From: Sphingomicrobium sediminis
GTDB lineage: Bacteria > Pseudomonadota > Alphaproteobacteria > Sphingomonadales > Sphingomonadaceae
NCBI RefSeq assembly: GCF_023805295.1
Contig: NZ_JAMSHT010000001.1
Coordinates: 2,057,001 to 2,121,000, forward strand
Direction: 5' to 3'
DNA length: 64,000 nt
The stretch's first letter is position 1. Each line of letters opens with the position of its first letter. This document shows positions 28,593-38,177 of the stretch, one piece after another. The notes beneath the pieces are model-generated. The model did no database searches, had not been told where the DNA came from, and worked only from the letters and a program-made list of their open reading frames with translations. Position numbers and translations under genes: made by a program.

Positions 28593-29132
28593 CTACTGGC
28601 CCGCTTCGTCCTGCGGCATCGGCGGCATAGGCGGAGCCATCTGCTGCTGCTGCATCCGGATCATCGGCGCGAGGTCGCGGCCGATTTCCAGGATCTTGAT
28701 GCGGAAGACGAGATCCGAATTGGGCGGAATGACCGGCGGACGGCCATCGGCGCCATAAGCGATGTCGGCAGGGATGGTGATGCGATATTCACCGCCCGCG
28801 CGCATCTTGAGGAGCCCTTCGTCGAAGCCCGGGATGTGACCCTCGGGGATCATCGGCACCGGATTGTCGATCGTGCTGTCGAAGACTTCGCCGGTCGAGG
28901 CCAGGCTGCCCTCATATTCGAGCAGGGCGGCATCGTTGGCGGTTAGCGGATCGCCGTCGCCTTCCTCGATCACGCGGATGTTGAGCCCGCTCTCGGTGGT
29001 TTCGCCACGCACCGGTGCGGTCGACAGCGCGGCAAGCGCAACGCCGACGGCGATGAGTGCGAGGATAGCGAGCCAGAACTTGGCGACCGAACCCTTGGCG
29101 ATCGGGCGCAACGGAACCTGGGTTGCCGACAT
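28593..29132 (-). CDS. FKBP-type peptidylprolyl isomerase, membrane-anchored
   Basis: A 179-residue protein with an N-terminal transmembrane anchor (FWLAILALIAVGVALAALS) and a periplasmic FKBP domain: DAALLEYEGSLASTGEVFDST, PEGHIPGFDEGLLKMRAGGEYRITIPADIAYG and SDLVFRIKILEI are the usual blocks. The C-terminal tail is rich in Gln, Met and Pro (MQQQQMAPPMPPMPQ). Aids folding of exported proteins. Confidence 0.93.
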   Translation of the reverse strand: MSATQVPLRPIAKGSVAKFWLAILALIAVGVALAALSTAPVRGETTESGLNIRVIEEGDGDPLTANDAALLEYEGSLASTGEVFDSTIDNPVPMIPEGHIPGFDEGLLKMRAGGEYRITIPADIAYGADGRPPVIPPNSDLVFRIKILEIGRDLAPMIRMQQQQMAPPMPPMPQDEAGQ

Positions 29133-29154
29133 CGGCGGATCCTCTCGGGACTAG

Positions 29155-29185
29155 AGAAAGAAAAGGCCCCGCCGGGGCGGAGCCT
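29155..29185 (-). terminator. Terminator after rpsU
   Basis: On the minus strand AAGGCTCCGCC pairs with GGCGGGGCCTT, followed by TTCTTTCTC. Placed 18 bases past the rpsU stop. Confidence 0.8.
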
Positions 29186-29202
29186 TGTCTTGCGGGTCAG
29201 CC

Positions 29203-29409
29203 TTAGCGGCCGCCCTCGCGTTCCATGCGCTTACGCTCGAGCTTGCGAGCGCGGCGGACAGCGGCAGCCTTTTCACGGGCACGCTTTTCCGACGGCTTCT
29301 CGTAGTGGCGACGCAGCTTCATTTCGCGATAGACGCCCTCACGCTGCAGCTTCTTCTTGAGCGCGCGCAGCGCCTGGTCGACATTATTGTCGCGAACGAT
29401 AATCTGCAT
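29203..29409 (-). CDS. rpsU: 30S ribosomal protein bS21
   Basis: A 68-residue, very basic bS21. ATG 29409 begins the conserved [14 protein letters not shown]; a GTG nine bases further upstream is also in frame and closer to the AAGGAG site, so three extra residues are possible. [18 protein letters not shown] is the family core. bS21 takes part in translation initiation; as usual it is a single gene with its own terminator. Confidence 0.97.
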   Translation of the reverse strand: MQIIVRDNNVDQALRALKKKLQREGVYREMKLRRHYEKPSEKRAREKAAAVRRARKLERKRMEREGGR

Positions 29410-29688
29410 AAAAAACACCAGCTCCTTTTCGCGCGGCAGTGCAACATTCGCCGCGAATCACAGTCATGAAAATTGGGCCGCAGACCCCAATAAGGCCGCG
29501 GAGAAGGGGCGCCACTAGCAGCAAGCCGCCGATAATTCAACCTTCTAGCGCCCAATCATTTCTTGCTGCATCGCGCAAAAAATTGCCCGCATTATCGGTG
29601 AACCGTTTCGGGACCGCGCTGAACCGAATCTGGCGCTCATCCATGCTTAAGGCCTTTATGTATATAACTTTTCTCTCACAGGGAGGGG

Positions 29689-30366
29689 ATGAACAAGATG
29701 CAAACCGGTCGTCGTGACCTTTTGAAAGCTGGAATGGCAGGGTTCGGGAGCTTGATGCTGCCGGCTGCCGCGCATGCTGCCGCGACCGATCCGAAGAGCA
29801 TCACCCCCAATAGCCGCAGCGACGTGCGCTTCCGCCCCTATGCCGGCGGCGACGCGGTCGATCCCGCACTGGTGGCGCGGGCCCGCGAGGCGCTCGATCG
29901 CCATTCGAGCCGCATCGCCAATCGCGATCGTATCGGCATCGTCGATTATTCGAAGCGGTCGAACCTCAAGCGCTTTCACGTCCTCGACATGAATTCGGGC
30001 CAGACCACCAGCCACCTGGTGAGCCATGGCCGCGGTTCGGACCGCAACCATAACGGCTATCTCGACAATTTCTCGAACCGGGTCGGCAGCCTTGCCAGCT
30101 CGTCGGGCGCCTATGTCACGGCCAACCGCTATACCGGTAAGTATGGCCCCTCGATGCGCCTGCACGGTCTCGACTGGAGCAACTCCAACGCCTTCCAGCG
30201 TGCCATCGTCATGCACCCGGCCTGGTATGCCGAGGCGGACATGGTCGCCAAGCATGGCAAGCTGGGTCGTTCCGAAGGCTGCTTCGCCTTCGGCAAGCGC
30301 GATCATTGGACGGTGATGAACCTGCTTGGCGATGGCCGCCTGATCTACGCCGACAAGCTGGCCTAG
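29689..30366 (+). CDS. Tat-exported murein L,D-transpeptidase domain protein (YkuD_2)
   Basis: A 225-residue protein with a twin-arginine-like leader (GRRDLLKAGMAGFGSLMLPAAAHA). The PF13645 catalytic region holds HLVSHGRGSD and the Cys motif KLGRSEGCFAFGKRD (about 196-203), close to the H-x-S-x-G-C pattern of this atypical L,D-transpeptidase group. Two ATGs fit: 29689, directly behind GGGAGGGG, and 29698, better spaced and starting MQTGRRDLL. A peptidoglycan-remodelling role is likely. It faces another L,D-transpeptidase gene across a shared terminator. Confidence 0.85.
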   Translation: MNKMQTGRRDLLKAGMAGFGSLMLPAAAHAAATDPKSITPNSRSDVRFRPYAGGDAVDPALVARAREALDRHSSRIANRDRIGIVDYSKRSNLKRFHVLDMNSGQTTSHLVSHGRGSDRNHNGYLDNFSNRVGSLASSSGAYVTANRYTGKYGPSMRLHGLDWSNSNAFQRAIVMHPAWYAEADMVAKHGKLGRSEGCFAFGKRDHWTVMNLLGDGRLIYADKLA

Positions 30367-30383
30367 GCCCGCACCAACCCCAC

Positions 30384-30424
30384 AAGAAAAAGGGCGATGC
30401 CATCGGCACCGCCCTTTCTTTTTG
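30384..30424. terminator. Bidirectional terminator between two L,D-transpeptidase genes
   Basis: AAAGGGCG (30389-30396) pairs with CGCCCTTT (30410-30417); plus strand continues CTTTTTG and minus strand TTTTTCTTG, so it can stop transcription both ways. Confidence 0.88.
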
Positions 30425-30441
30425 TCCGATGTCGGCCTGCC

Positions 30442-31776
30442 TTAGAAGGCTTCGGCCATTTCCTCGCCAAGCTCTTCGCCGGCGGGCGACAGGTCGATGG
30501 CGGGCGCGTCGTCGAGCGCGGCGATTACCTGGGCATCGCGGCTGTAGACGTCATTATAGTGGATGATCGAGCCATCGCCCTTCGCGGCAACCGAGAAGTA
30601 TACGATGTAGACGGGCAGCGGATTGACGAATTGCGCGCCAGTATTCTTACCCGAATTGACGACGTCGATCGTCTTCTGGCCCGACCAATCGCCGCCATCT
30701 TCTTCAAGCAGCATCGTCGCCAGGCCGAGAATATTCTCGGTGCGGATGCAGCCATGCGAATAAGCGCGACTATTGTCGCTGAACAGGCCGCGGGCATTGG
30801 TGTCATGCAGGTAGATGGCATGCTCGTTATACATGACGAACTTGACCATCCCGAGCGAGTTGTTCGGACCCGGCGGCTGGCGATAACGGAATTCGCCATT
30901 GCCCAGCGGGATCTTCTCGTACCCGGCCTTGCCGCGAACTTCGGGTTCGATCGACTTGGGCACGTTCCAATAGGGATTGAAGATGACGCCGGTGGCTTCG
31001 GCCATCAGCTGCGGGGTCGGCGTGTCGACTGCGCCCGCAACGCCGCGATGGCGCGAGACGGTGCGGCCATCTTCGACAAGCGCGACCGTGTAGGCCGGCA
31101 CGTTGACGATGATGTAGCGGTCGCCAAGGTCGCGCGGCAGCCAGCGCCAGCGGTCGAGGTTGGAGCGGATGTCGGCAATCGCCTCGGCATCGGCTTCCTC
31201 GCCCTTGGCCAGTTCGGTCGCCAGCGCATTTTGCAGCGCGGCATATTGCGGGTGAGTGGGGGCGAGGCCCTCGAGCAGCGCCCTCAAATCCTCACCGCCG
31301 AGGAAGCGGTCGAGCAGGGCGCGCTGCTGGTGCCCGTTCATGTCGGTATCGACGATATACCAGTCGACACGGTCCTCGCCGCGAACATGGCCGAGCGCGA
31401 TGTCGCCGGACAATTTGTTGAACCGTTCGGTGGCGGCGGCGGACAGCGCCTCGCCTTCACCGGCTTCGATCAGCGCGCGAAGACCCGCAGCGTCATAATC
31501 GGCAGGGTCGAGACCGTGCGCATAGATATTGTCGATCGCGGCGGCGAGCATCTCGGCCTGGTCGGCGTTCCATTCGGCCGGCGCATAGGCATAGGGACGG
31601 AATTTGACCGTGCTCTCCTGCGCGTCCTGCGCTTCGGCTTCGACTTCTGCAGCCGCTTCGGCGACTTCGCTTGCGGCCTCTTCGACCGGCTGTGCGTCCT
31701 GCATGGCGAAGGCAGCCGAGGCCGGAATCAGGAAGCTCGCGGCAGCAAGCTTCATCAGGGCAACATTCTTGATCAC
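30442..31776 (-). CDS. L,D-transpeptidase (YcbB-like, YkuD domain)
   Basis: A 444-residue periplasmic L,D-transpeptidase. GTG 31776 with AAGGA seven bases upstream is preferred over the earlier in-frame start at 31818; it gives a signal peptide MIKNVALMKLAAASFLIPASAAFA. An acidic Ala/Glu-rich linker follows (about 25-50). The N-terminal part resembles the YcbB scaffold domain; the YkuD domain contains YIIVNVPAYTVALVEDG, VMYNEHAIYLHDTN and the catalytic SHGCIRTENI (Cys about 348). Forms 3-3 cross-links in peptidoglycan. Confidence 0.92.
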   Translation of the reverse strand: MIKNVALMKLAAASFLIPASAAFAMQDAQPVEEAASEVAEAAAEVEAEAQDAQESTVKFRPYAYAPAEWNADQAEMLAAAIDNIYAHGLDPADYDAAGLRALIEAGEGEALSAAATERFNKLSGDIALGHVRGEDRVDWYIVDTDMNGHQQRALLDRFLGGEDLRALLEGLAPTHPQYAALQNALATELAKGEEADAEAIADIRSNLDRWRWLPRDLGDRYIIVNVPAYTVALVEDGRTVSRHRGVAGAVDTPTPQLMAEATGVIFNPYWNVPKSIEPEVRGKAGYEKIPLGNGEFRYRQPPGPNNSLGMVKFVMYNEHAIYLHDTNARGLFSDNSRAYSHGCIRTENILGLATMLLEEDGGDWSGQKTIDVVNSGKNTGAQFVNPLPVYIVYFSVAAKGDGSIIHYNDVYSRDAQVIAALDDAPAIDLSPAGEELGEEMAEAF

Positions 31777-32039
31777 GATTGGTCCTTTATCCCCAGTTAC
31801 GCGCATGCCGGGGCACACGCTTCCGTCAGCAACCCCTTTAGCTTTGCAAAACCATATAGAAGCTGAATGGGTTTCGCTACAAAATCAGGGAGCTAGGCGC
31901 GACCATCCGGCATTTTTTTGCGGCGATTGTGGCTGCGGGGTCGCGCTCGCCTGCTTTGCTACGCTGGCGAAATGTCTTATGTTCATGAAGATGCGCGTCT
32001 CGTGCGAGGTCGCGCGAACAGGGACGGAGTGACGAAGTA

Positions 32040-32348
32040 ATGGTCAAAGCGCGGATCGCGCCGGTCGATCCCGCCCATGAGCGGCGGCGTGCCAAGCGGC
32101 ACGATATCGACCTCGACGCACAGGTGCGCGAAATGGGTGCGGAAGGGCATGAGGCCCGTTTGCTCAACATTTCCGATCATGGCTTCATGGCCGAAGTAAC
32201 CGAGGGCGATTATGAGGTCGGTGCCCGTATCTGGTTGCTGCTGCCCGACGGCAATCGCGCCAGCGCGCTCATCAAATGGACCAGCGGCGTGAATCTGGGT
32301 GCCGAATTTGCCGAACCCGTGGACGCCAAGTCGATCGCTCTCGACTAG
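32040..32348 (+). CDS. PilZ domain protein
   Basis: A 102-residue single-domain PilZ protein. RRRAKRHDIDLDAQV carries the R-x3-R c-di-GMP motif (about residues 16-21) and NISDHGFMAEV the D/N-x-S-x-x-G motif (about 43-52), so c-di-GMP binding is likely. The partner is not evident from neighbours. Its TAG interlocks with the stop of the convergent arylesterase (CTAG). Confidence 0.9.
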   Translation: MVKARIAPVDPAHERRRAKRHDIDLDAQVREMGAEGHEARLLNISDHGFMAEVTEGDYEVGARIWLLLPDGNRASALIKWTSGVNLGAEFAEPVDAKSIALD

Positions 32349-32986
32349 TCGTCGAGCGCCTCTTCGACGCTCGGCAGGATGCCCGTCACGATCCGCTTGA
32401 TCCCCGCAAAGGTCGGATGGATGCCGTCGCGCTGCATCATCCCCGGTTCGGCCGCGACGCCTTCGAGGAAGAAGGGATAAAGCGCGACGCCATATTCGCT
32501 CGCAAGCTCGGGATAGATGGCATCGAAGGTGGCGACATATTCGGGATCGTAATTGGGCGCGGCGCGCATCCCGGCAAGCAGGACAGTGGCACCTTCGGCT
32601 TCGAACCGTTCGATCAGCGCCGAAAGATTTGTCCGCACGATCGCCGGATCGATGCCGCGCAGCATGTCGTTGCCGCCAAGCTCGAGGATGACGAGGTCGG
32701 GCGAGCGCGGCAGGTTTTCCAGCGTCCAGTCGACGCGGTCCAGCCCGCCGCTGGTCGTGTCGCCCGATACGCCGGCATCGACAACGCTTGCGGCAAGCCC
32801 TTCGCGGCGCAGTGCATCTTCGAGCTGGGGCGCAAAGCCGAGGCCCGCATCGAGCCCGTAGCCAGCAGTCAGGCTGTCGCCGAAGGCCAGCACGAGCGCG
32901 CCTTCATCTCCCTCCGTCGAAGGCTGGGCCGAGCCGGTCGAAAGCGGCAGGAACAGGATCAATATGGCGAATAGAAAGCGGGTCAT
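32345..32986 (-). CDS. Arylesterase/lysophospholipase, TesA-like SGNH hydrolase
   Basis: A 213-residue exported SGNH hydrolase from ATG 32986, with signal peptide MTRFLFAILILFLPLSTGSAQ. Block I is LVLAFGDSLTAGYGLD (catalytic Ser), block III ILELGGNDMLRG (oxyanion Asn), and block V RDGIHPTFAG (Asp and His). Shares a divergent start region with the ABC transporter pair, an arrangement seen in many proteobacteria (tesA-ybbA-ybbP). Confidence 0.94.
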   Translation of the reverse strand: MTRFLFAILILFLPLSTGSAQPSTEGDEGALVLAFGDSLTAGYGLDAGLGFAPQLEDALRREGLAASVVDAGVSGDTTSGGLDRVDWTLENLPRSPDLVILELGGNDMLRGIDPAIVRTNLSALIERFEAEGATVLLAGMRAAPNYDPEYVATFDAIYPELASEYGVALYPFFLEGVAAEPGMMQRDGIHPTFAGIKRIVTGILPSVEEALDD

Positions 32987-33058
32987 GACCTTTTGTCTGG
33001 CTAGCGCCTTTGCTAGCGCGCTGCAATCTCGCGACACCCCGACCATGGAGCGCCTATC

Positions 33059-33730
33059 TTGTCCGACCTGTTGATCGACCTATCCGACATCCGCCTGAGC
33101 CTCGGCAGCGGCGCCTCGCGGGTCGACATATTGAAAGGCCTCGACCTCCAGGTCGAGCGCGGCGAAACGCTCGCCATCCTCGGGCCGTCTGGCTCGGGCA
33201 AGTCCTCGCTGATGGCGGTGATGGCGGGGCTCGAGAAAGCCGATGCCGGCGCGGCGCGCATCGTCGGGGAAGATCTCGGCGCGCTCAGCGAAGACCGGCT
33301 GGCGCAGCTGCGCGGCCGCCGGATCGGCATCATCCTCCAGGATTTCCAGCTGCTCCCGACGATGACGGCGCGCGAGAATGTCGCGGTGCCGCTCGAGCTT
33401 GCAGGCGCCAAGGATGCTTTCGAACGTGCCGAAACCGAACTGGCGCGCGTCGGCCTCGGCGAACGTCTCACCCATTATCCGTCGGAATTGTCGGGGGGCG
33501 AGCAGCAGCGCGTCGCCATCGCCCGGGCCACCGCGCCGGGTCCCGAATTGCTGCTAGCGGACGAGCCGACCGGCAATCTCGACAGCGCGACGGGCGAGGC
33601 GATCATCGAATTGCTGTTCGAACGCGCCAAGGCGCGCGAGGCCGGATTGGTCGTGATCACCCATGACCCCGCGCTGGCCGAACGCGCCGACCGCACGCTC
33701 TACATGCGCGATGGAAAGTTGTCGGCGTGA
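33059..33730 (+). CDS. ABC transporter ATP-binding protein (YbbA/LolD-like)
   Basis: A 223-residue ATPase of the MacB/LolD-type group. TTG 33059 is the start with GGAG eight bases upstream. Walker A GPSGSGKSSLM, signature LSGGEQQRVAIARA, Walker B LLLADEPTGNLDS. It overlaps the permease gene by GTGA and is divergent from the arylesterase, giving the tesA-ybbA-ybbP layout. These systems act on envelope lipids or toxins; no transported substrate is known here. Confidence 0.93.
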   Translation: MSDLLIDLSDIRLSLGSGASRVDILKGLDLQVERGETLAILGPSGSGKSSLMAVMAGLEKADAGAARIVGEDLGALSEDRLAQLRGRRIGIILQDFQLLPTMTARENVAVPLELAGAKDAFERAETELARVGLGERLTHYPSELSGGEQQRVAIARATAPGPELLLADEPTGNLDSATGEAIIELLFERAKAREAGLVVITHDPALAERADRTLYMRDGKLSA

Positions 33731-36204
33731 CCGGCTGGACGCTCGCAAAACGCGATTTGAAGGGCGGGCTTGGCGGGCTCGGCCTGCTTTTTGCCTGCCT
33801 GTTGCTTGCTGTGGCGGGGCTTGCCGCCGTTCTCAGCCTTGTCTCGGCCATGGACCGCGCAATCGAGGGCAATGCGCGCGAGCTCCTGGGCGGCGATATC
33901 ATTGTCAACCAGTCGATGCGGCCCGCTACCGAGGCCGAGCTGGCAGCCATGGAGGAATATGGCGAGGTCAGCGAAAGTATCGGGACCCGCGCGATGCTGC
34001 GCTACGAGGGCGAGACTGCGCTCATCGACCTGCGCGCCGTCGACGACGCCTTTCCGCTGGCTGGCAGCATCGGCATTGTCGGTGACGGCGCAGCGCCGAC
34101 CGACGGCAACGGCATTGCCATCGGGCGCGATATCTCGACGCGTCTTTCGATCGGTGTCGGCGACACGGTCTCTGTCGGGCGGGCCGACTACCGGATCACT
34201 GCAATCGTCGACCGGCTTCCCGGCGGCACTTTCCTGTTCGCCCCGCCGGCATTGATGACGTTGGACGGGATCGACCGCAGCCAGCTGGTCGTGCCGGGCA
34301 GCCTCGTTGACTATCAGTATCGTCTTGCGCTCGACGACCCCACCGACCCGCGCGCCAGCGTCGATGCCTTGGTCGAGAAATTAGAGCCGATCGGCTGGGA
34401 AAGCGGCACTCGCGATGGTGCCGCCGGCGGCACGCAGCGCTTCGTTGAGACGACGGGCGACATGCTCCTGTTCATCGCCATTGCCGCGCTCGGCATTGGT
34501 GCGCTGGGGATTGGTAGCGCGATGCGCGCCTTCGCCGCCTCGCGCCGCGCCACGGTCGCGCGACTGAAGCTGGTTGGCGCCACCAAGGGCCCGCTTGGCA
34601 ACATGCTCGCGCTCGAAATCCTCATCGTGACGCTTGCGGCGCTCATCCCGGGCCTCGCACTCGGCGCGCTCGCGCCGATCATTGTCGGCGCTGCGGTCGG
34701 CGACCAATTGCCGATCACCCCCGATCCGGGGCCGCACCTCGATGCGCTCGGCCTTGCTGCAGCCGTTGGCCTGATGGTGACGCTCGCGGCCAGTTGGCGT
34801 CCGGTGGTCACTGCGCTGCGCACGCCGCCGCGCGACATGCTGCGCGCCAGCGACGGGGCGAGCGACCCTGAGCGCCGCTGGAGCGACTGGCTGGTGCCCA
34901 TCCTCGCCAGCCTCGGTGCCGTCATCCTGCTGCTTGTCTCTGCCGGTGAGCCGATGCTGGCGGCCATCTCAATCGCAGCGCTTACCGTGCTCGCCATCTT
35001 TTTCGCCTTTCTCGGCTGGCTGGTGCAGCGGCTGGCCCGCGCACTTCGACATCGTGGCGGCCCCGTCGTGCGGCTCGGCATCGCGGCACTCGACAGGCCG
35101 GGCAATGCGACCAAGCGGCTTACGGTCAGTCTTGGCCTCGGCCTCTCGATCCTCGTCGCCCTGGCAGCGGGCGGCCAATCCATCCTTGCCGAACTGGACG
35201 GCTCGATTCCCAATCGCGCGCCGTCCCACTTCATCGTCGATATTCCGCGCGACGAAGGCGATGCGCTCGAGGAGCTGGTCGACGATTTCGCGCCCGGTGC
35301 CGATCTGCGCATGGTCTCTTCGCTGCGCGGGTCGATCGTCGCGGTCGACGGTATCGCGGTCGAGGACTTGCCCGAGGATCGACGCAGCTGGCTCGTCCGC
35401 GGCGACCGCGGCCTGACCTACGCGACCGACATTCCGCAGGGCAATCGCATCACCGAAGGCGAATGGTGGGACGCCTCCTATGACGGCGTGCCCTTGGTCA
35501 GCATCGAGGATGAGGCCGCGCGCGACCTTGGCGTCGGCGTCGGCGACACGCTGACTTTTTCCATCGCCGGACGCGAAATCCAGGCCGAGATCGCATCCTT
35601 GCGCGAAGTCGACTGGCAGAGCTTCGGCTTCAATTTCGGGATCGTCTTCGCGCCCGGCACGCTGGAAAATGCGCCGCACACGCTGATGGCGACCGTCAGC
35701 CCTGGCGATGCCGGCATGACCGACGGGTTCGAACGGGCGCTGGGCGAGCGCTTGCCGATGGCAACCGCCATTTCGGTGTCCGATGTGCTTGCCGAAGTGC
35801 GCTCGATCCTCACCGCGCTCGACGCCGCGATCCGCATCGCGACCCTGCTCGCCATCGGTATCGGGGTGGTCGTGCTTGCCGGGTCGGTCGTCGCCACCCG
35901 CGCGGCGCGCGCCCGCGACATCGTCCTGTTGCGCCTGGTCGGTGGGCGTCCCCGCCAGCTGGTCGCCAGCCAGCTGATCGAGTTTGCCATCCTCTCGATC
36001 GTCGCGGTCAGCCTGGCCTTCGGCATCGGCCTCGGTCTTGCATGGTGGGCACTCGACGGCAATTTCGAATTGCCCTTCAGGCCCGACACGCCGCAGCTGG
36101 TCGTGATGGCCGTCGCCGCGGTCGGCGTCGCCGTGCTTGCGGCGATGGTGGCGGTCCGCCCGGCCTTGTCGCGCACCCCGGCAGAAGCCCTGCGAATCCG
36201 CTAA
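33727..36204 (+). CDS. ABC transporter permease, FtsX-like (YbbP type)
   Basis: An 825-residue permease with two FtsX/MacB_PCD-type modules: an N-terminal helix and periplasmic domain, four helices around residues 245-440, a second periplasmic domain, and four C-terminal helices ending TPAEALRIR, the common FtsX ending. The SAMRAFAASRRATVARLKLVGATKG and ATRAARARDIVLLRLVGGRPRQL stretches are the coupling-helix regions in each module. Mechanotransmission-type complex with the preceding ATPase. Starts with GTG. Confidence 0.92.
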   Translation: MTGWTLAKRDLKGGLGGLGLLFACLLLAVAGLAAVLSLVSAMDRAIEGNARELLGGDIIVNQSMRPATEAELAAMEEYGEVSESIGTRAMLRYEGETALIDLRAVDDAFPLAGSIGIVGDGAAPTDGNGIAIGRDISTRLSIGVGDTVSVGRADYRITAIVDRLPGGTFLFAPPALMTLDGIDRSQLVVPGSLVDYQYRLALDDPTDPRASVDALVEKLEPIGWESGTRDGAAGGTQRFVETTGDMLLFIAIAALGIGALGIGSAMRAFAASRRATVARLKLVGATKGPLGNMLALEILIVTLAALIPGLALGALAPIIVGAAVGDQLPITPDPGPHLDALGLAAAVGLMVTLAASWRPVVTALRTPPRDMLRASDGASDPERRWSDWLVPILASLGAVILLLVSAGEPMLAAISIAALTVLAIFFAFLGWLVQRLARALRHRGGPVVRLGIAALDRPGNATKRLTVSLGLGLSILVALAAGGQSILAELDGSIPNRAPSHFIVDIPRDEGDALEELVDDFAPGADLRMVSSLRGSIVAVDGIAVEDLPEDRRSWLVRGDRGLTYATDIPQGNRITEGEWWDASYDGVPLVSIEDEAARDLGVGVGDTLTFSIAGREIQAEIASLREVDWQSFGFNFGIVFAPGTLENAPHTLMATVSPGDAGMTDGFERALGERLPMATAISVSDVLAEVRSILTALDAAIRIATLLAIGIGVVVLAGSVVATRAARARDIVLLRLVGGRPRQLVASQLIEFAILSIVAVSLAFGIGLGLAWWALDGNFELPFRPDTPQLVVMAVAAVGVAVLAAMVAVRPALSRTPAEALRIR

Positions 36205-36303
36205 ATTTCGGTCGGCCCCCGAAAATATGCTATAGGTTAAGAAACTCTTGCTGCGATGAAGCGTTCTTTATCGACTGTGACCCGTTAGGGGAAAGGAGTG
36301 CAC

Positions 36304-36540
36304 ATGACCGCTCGCATGAGCTTCGGCATCAGCCGCGTCGCCGAGAAACGGGGGTATTTTCCCGTCTATCGCGCCCATGAGGTCAATCACTGTCCGGGCT
36401 GCGGACATTCGCAATGGCTGGTCGGGCGGATTTCCGCCGAATGCGCTTTCTGCGCGACCGCGCTCCCGATCGCCGAAGCGACGTCGAGCAGCTACGCCGC
36501 CCCCACCCGCTTCGTCACGCGCCACAGCGCGGCTGCGTAA
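36304..36540 (+). CDS. Small zinc-ribbon protein
   Basis: A 78-residue protein with two C-x2-C pairs (C-P-G-C and C-A-F-C) in residues about 29-52, spaced to bind one zinc. ATG 36304 has AGGAG five bases upstream. No named family recognised. Convergent with the following cyclophilin gene. Confidence 0.75.
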   Translation: MTARMSFGISRVAEKRGYFPVYRAHEVNHCPGCGHSQWLVGRISAECAFCATALPIAEATSSSYAAPTRFVTRHSAAA

Positions 36541-36543
36541 GAC

Positions 36544-37434
36544 TTAGTCTTCGCCGACCTCGCGGATCGGCACCTGCACGTTGCAAAGGTCCACGCCGCG
36601 CGCCGGCACGCGGAAGAAATCGCCGCTGCGATTGGCCCGCGCCCGCACATAATCCCCGAATTCGTCGCTCGTCTCGATCATCACTTCATAGGACGGGCGC
36701 TCTTCTTCCGGCAGCATACTGGCAAGGATGACGCGGTCGATCTCGGTCGGCGTCTCATTTGCCTCGTAAAAGCCGAGCGTACCCGACCCGCGCGGTAGCG
36801 AGGAGAGATGCTCAATCCCATCAATGACGCGGCCGACGATCGCGATGTTGCGGTCGAGATGGCGCGGCGCATGGCCGATGATCGCGTAAAGCTCGCTGCC
36901 CGATCCCGTCTGCGGATGCAGGCCACGCGCGACTCCGACGGTGCCGTAGCAATGGGTCAGGCTGGCAGTGCCGTCGCGATACAGCGCGACAGGCCAGCCA
37001 TCGACGAAGCCTGCGGTTGCGGCATAGGAGTCGGGCGAACCAAGGCCGCGTGCGCGGATGCCCTCGATCGACGTGACATATTCCTCGGGCGGGTTTTCGA
37101 CGACGCCGTCGGGCATGTCTTTTTCGGCATCGCCGATGCCCCATTGCGCGACATAATTGTCCTGCACGCGATAGACGGTGCCGTCGAACCACCAGCCATT
37201 TTCGGCGAAGCGCTGGATGTTGAGAACATGGCGCGGGGCGAAGCGGCTGTTGAGCTCGATGACGACCTCGCGATCTCCTGACAGGGTCATGATGAGCAGG
37301 TGGTCGGGCGCGACCTGGCGCCAAGCGGAGGGATGCGAATTCTCGACGATTTCGCTGGGGCTCATGGCCGGGACGGGCGGGTCGGCATCCTGCGCGCCTA
37401 GTGCGAGCAGGAGGGGCAGCAGCGAAAGCATCAT
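36544..37434 (-). CDS. Exported cyclophilin-type peptidylprolyl isomerase
   Basis: A 296-residue protein with signal sequence [17 protein letters not shown]. The cyclophilin domain spans about 45-225: [43 protein letters not shown] aligns with the usual FxxxxFHRVxxxFMxQGG region, and [34 protein letters not shown] with the second half. The C-terminal extension (about 235-296, with a single Cys) is extra. The second exported cyclophilin-like protein in the window. Confidence 0.86.
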   Translation of the reverse strand: MMLSLLPLLLALGAQDADPPVPAMSPSEIVENSHPSAWRQVAPDHLLIMTLSGDREVVIELNSRFAPRHVLNIQRFAENGWWFDGTVYRVQDNYVAQWGIGDAEKDMPDGVVENPPEEYVTSIEGIRARGLGSPDSYAATAGFVDGWPVALYRDGTASLTHCYGTVGVARGLHPQTGSGSELYAIIGHAPRHLDRNIAIVGRVIDGIEHLSSLPRGSGTLGFYEANETPTEIDRVILASMLPEEERPSYEVMIETSDEFGDYVRARANRSGDFFRVPARGVDLCNVQVPIREVGED

Positions 37435-37446
37435 GTAGGCAATCCT

Positions 37447-37722
37447 ATGTCGAAATGGAGCAATTGGCCGGCAGCATGGCATGTGACCGAAAAAGCGCAA
37501 GATGCCGCGAAGCGGGCGCGCGCTATGTCGGCTTGGGAACAAAGCCTGTTTTCAGTCATTTGGCCCGACATGGAGAGAGATCATTCGAACCGGCTGACGC
37601 CCGACGAATTGCGCAGCATGGCCGATACGAGCGCGGATCCGATCATCCGGCGCGCGCTCGAAAATCTGGCCGAAGATGTCGAGCAGCAGCACCAGCCCAT
37701 GCGGGATGACGACCTTTGGTAG
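37447..37722 (+). CDS. Hypothetical protein, 91 residues
   Basis: A small soluble protein beginning M-S-K-W-S-N-W-P-A-A-W-H, Trp-rich at the start and then helical and charged (KAQDAAKRARAMSAWEQ; RSMADTSADPIIRRALENLAEDVEQQ). No signal peptide or known motif. It is followed at once by a lipoprotein gene whose TTG start overlaps its stop, which supports it as a real gene. Confidence 0.6.
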   Translation: MSKWSNWPAAWHVTEKAQDAAKRARAMSAWEQSLFSVIWPDMERDHSNRLTPDELRSMADTSADPIIRRALENLAEDVEQQHQPMRDDDLW

Positions 37723-38177
37723 GTCGCCTTCTCATCGCCTCGTCCGCCCTGCTGGCTCTAGGGGCCTGCGGCGATACCAGCGCGTCCGAAGATAGCGGTA
37801 TCGAAGTGCGCAGCGCCGAACAGAACCGCCTGTTCGAACTGTCAGCGATCGACCGTGATATAACCATGCGCCGCGCCATCTTGGCGGCGGGCTATCCTTG
37901 CGACCGGGTCGAACGGTCGGGTTTCGTCGCGAAGTATGAGAATACTGACATGTGGACCGCAACCTGCAGCGATACGCGCCGCTGGGCGATCTTCGTGGGC
38001 GCGGATGACAGCGCGCAAGTGCGCTACTGCCCCGATGTCGAGGCGACCGAGGGCTTGCCGGCCTGCGAGATCACGCAGCTCGACACTGAAGGCATCGAGC
38101 CCGAGCTGACCCCGGTCGAGCCGGGATCGAACGAGCCCTACCCCGAAGAGGGGAATAGCGAGAGTTCGGCGAACTGA
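37716..38177 (+). CDS. Hypothetical lipoprotein
   Basis: A 153-residue protein with signal peptide and lipobox (LLIASSALLALGAC, Cys18). The mature part has four further Cys (about 63, 84, 109 and 118) and a very acidic, Pro-rich C-terminal tail (PVEPGSNEPYPEEGNSES). Starts at TTG overlapping the preceding stop. No family recognised. It ends 40 bases inside the convergent lasso B2 gene. Confidence 0.68.
   Translation: MVGRLLIASSALLALGACGDTSASEDSGIEVRSAEQNRLFELSAIDRDITMRRAILAAGYPCDRVERSGFVAKYENTDMWTATCSDTRRWAIFVGADDSAQVRYCPDVEATEGLPACEITQLDTEGIEPELTPVEPGSNEPYPEEGNSESSAN

Noticed and set aside
30397..31866. Long plus-strand open frame of 489 codons
   Set aside because: It lies antisense to the L,D-transpeptidase, has no recognisable motifs, and is a by-product of high GC codon use.
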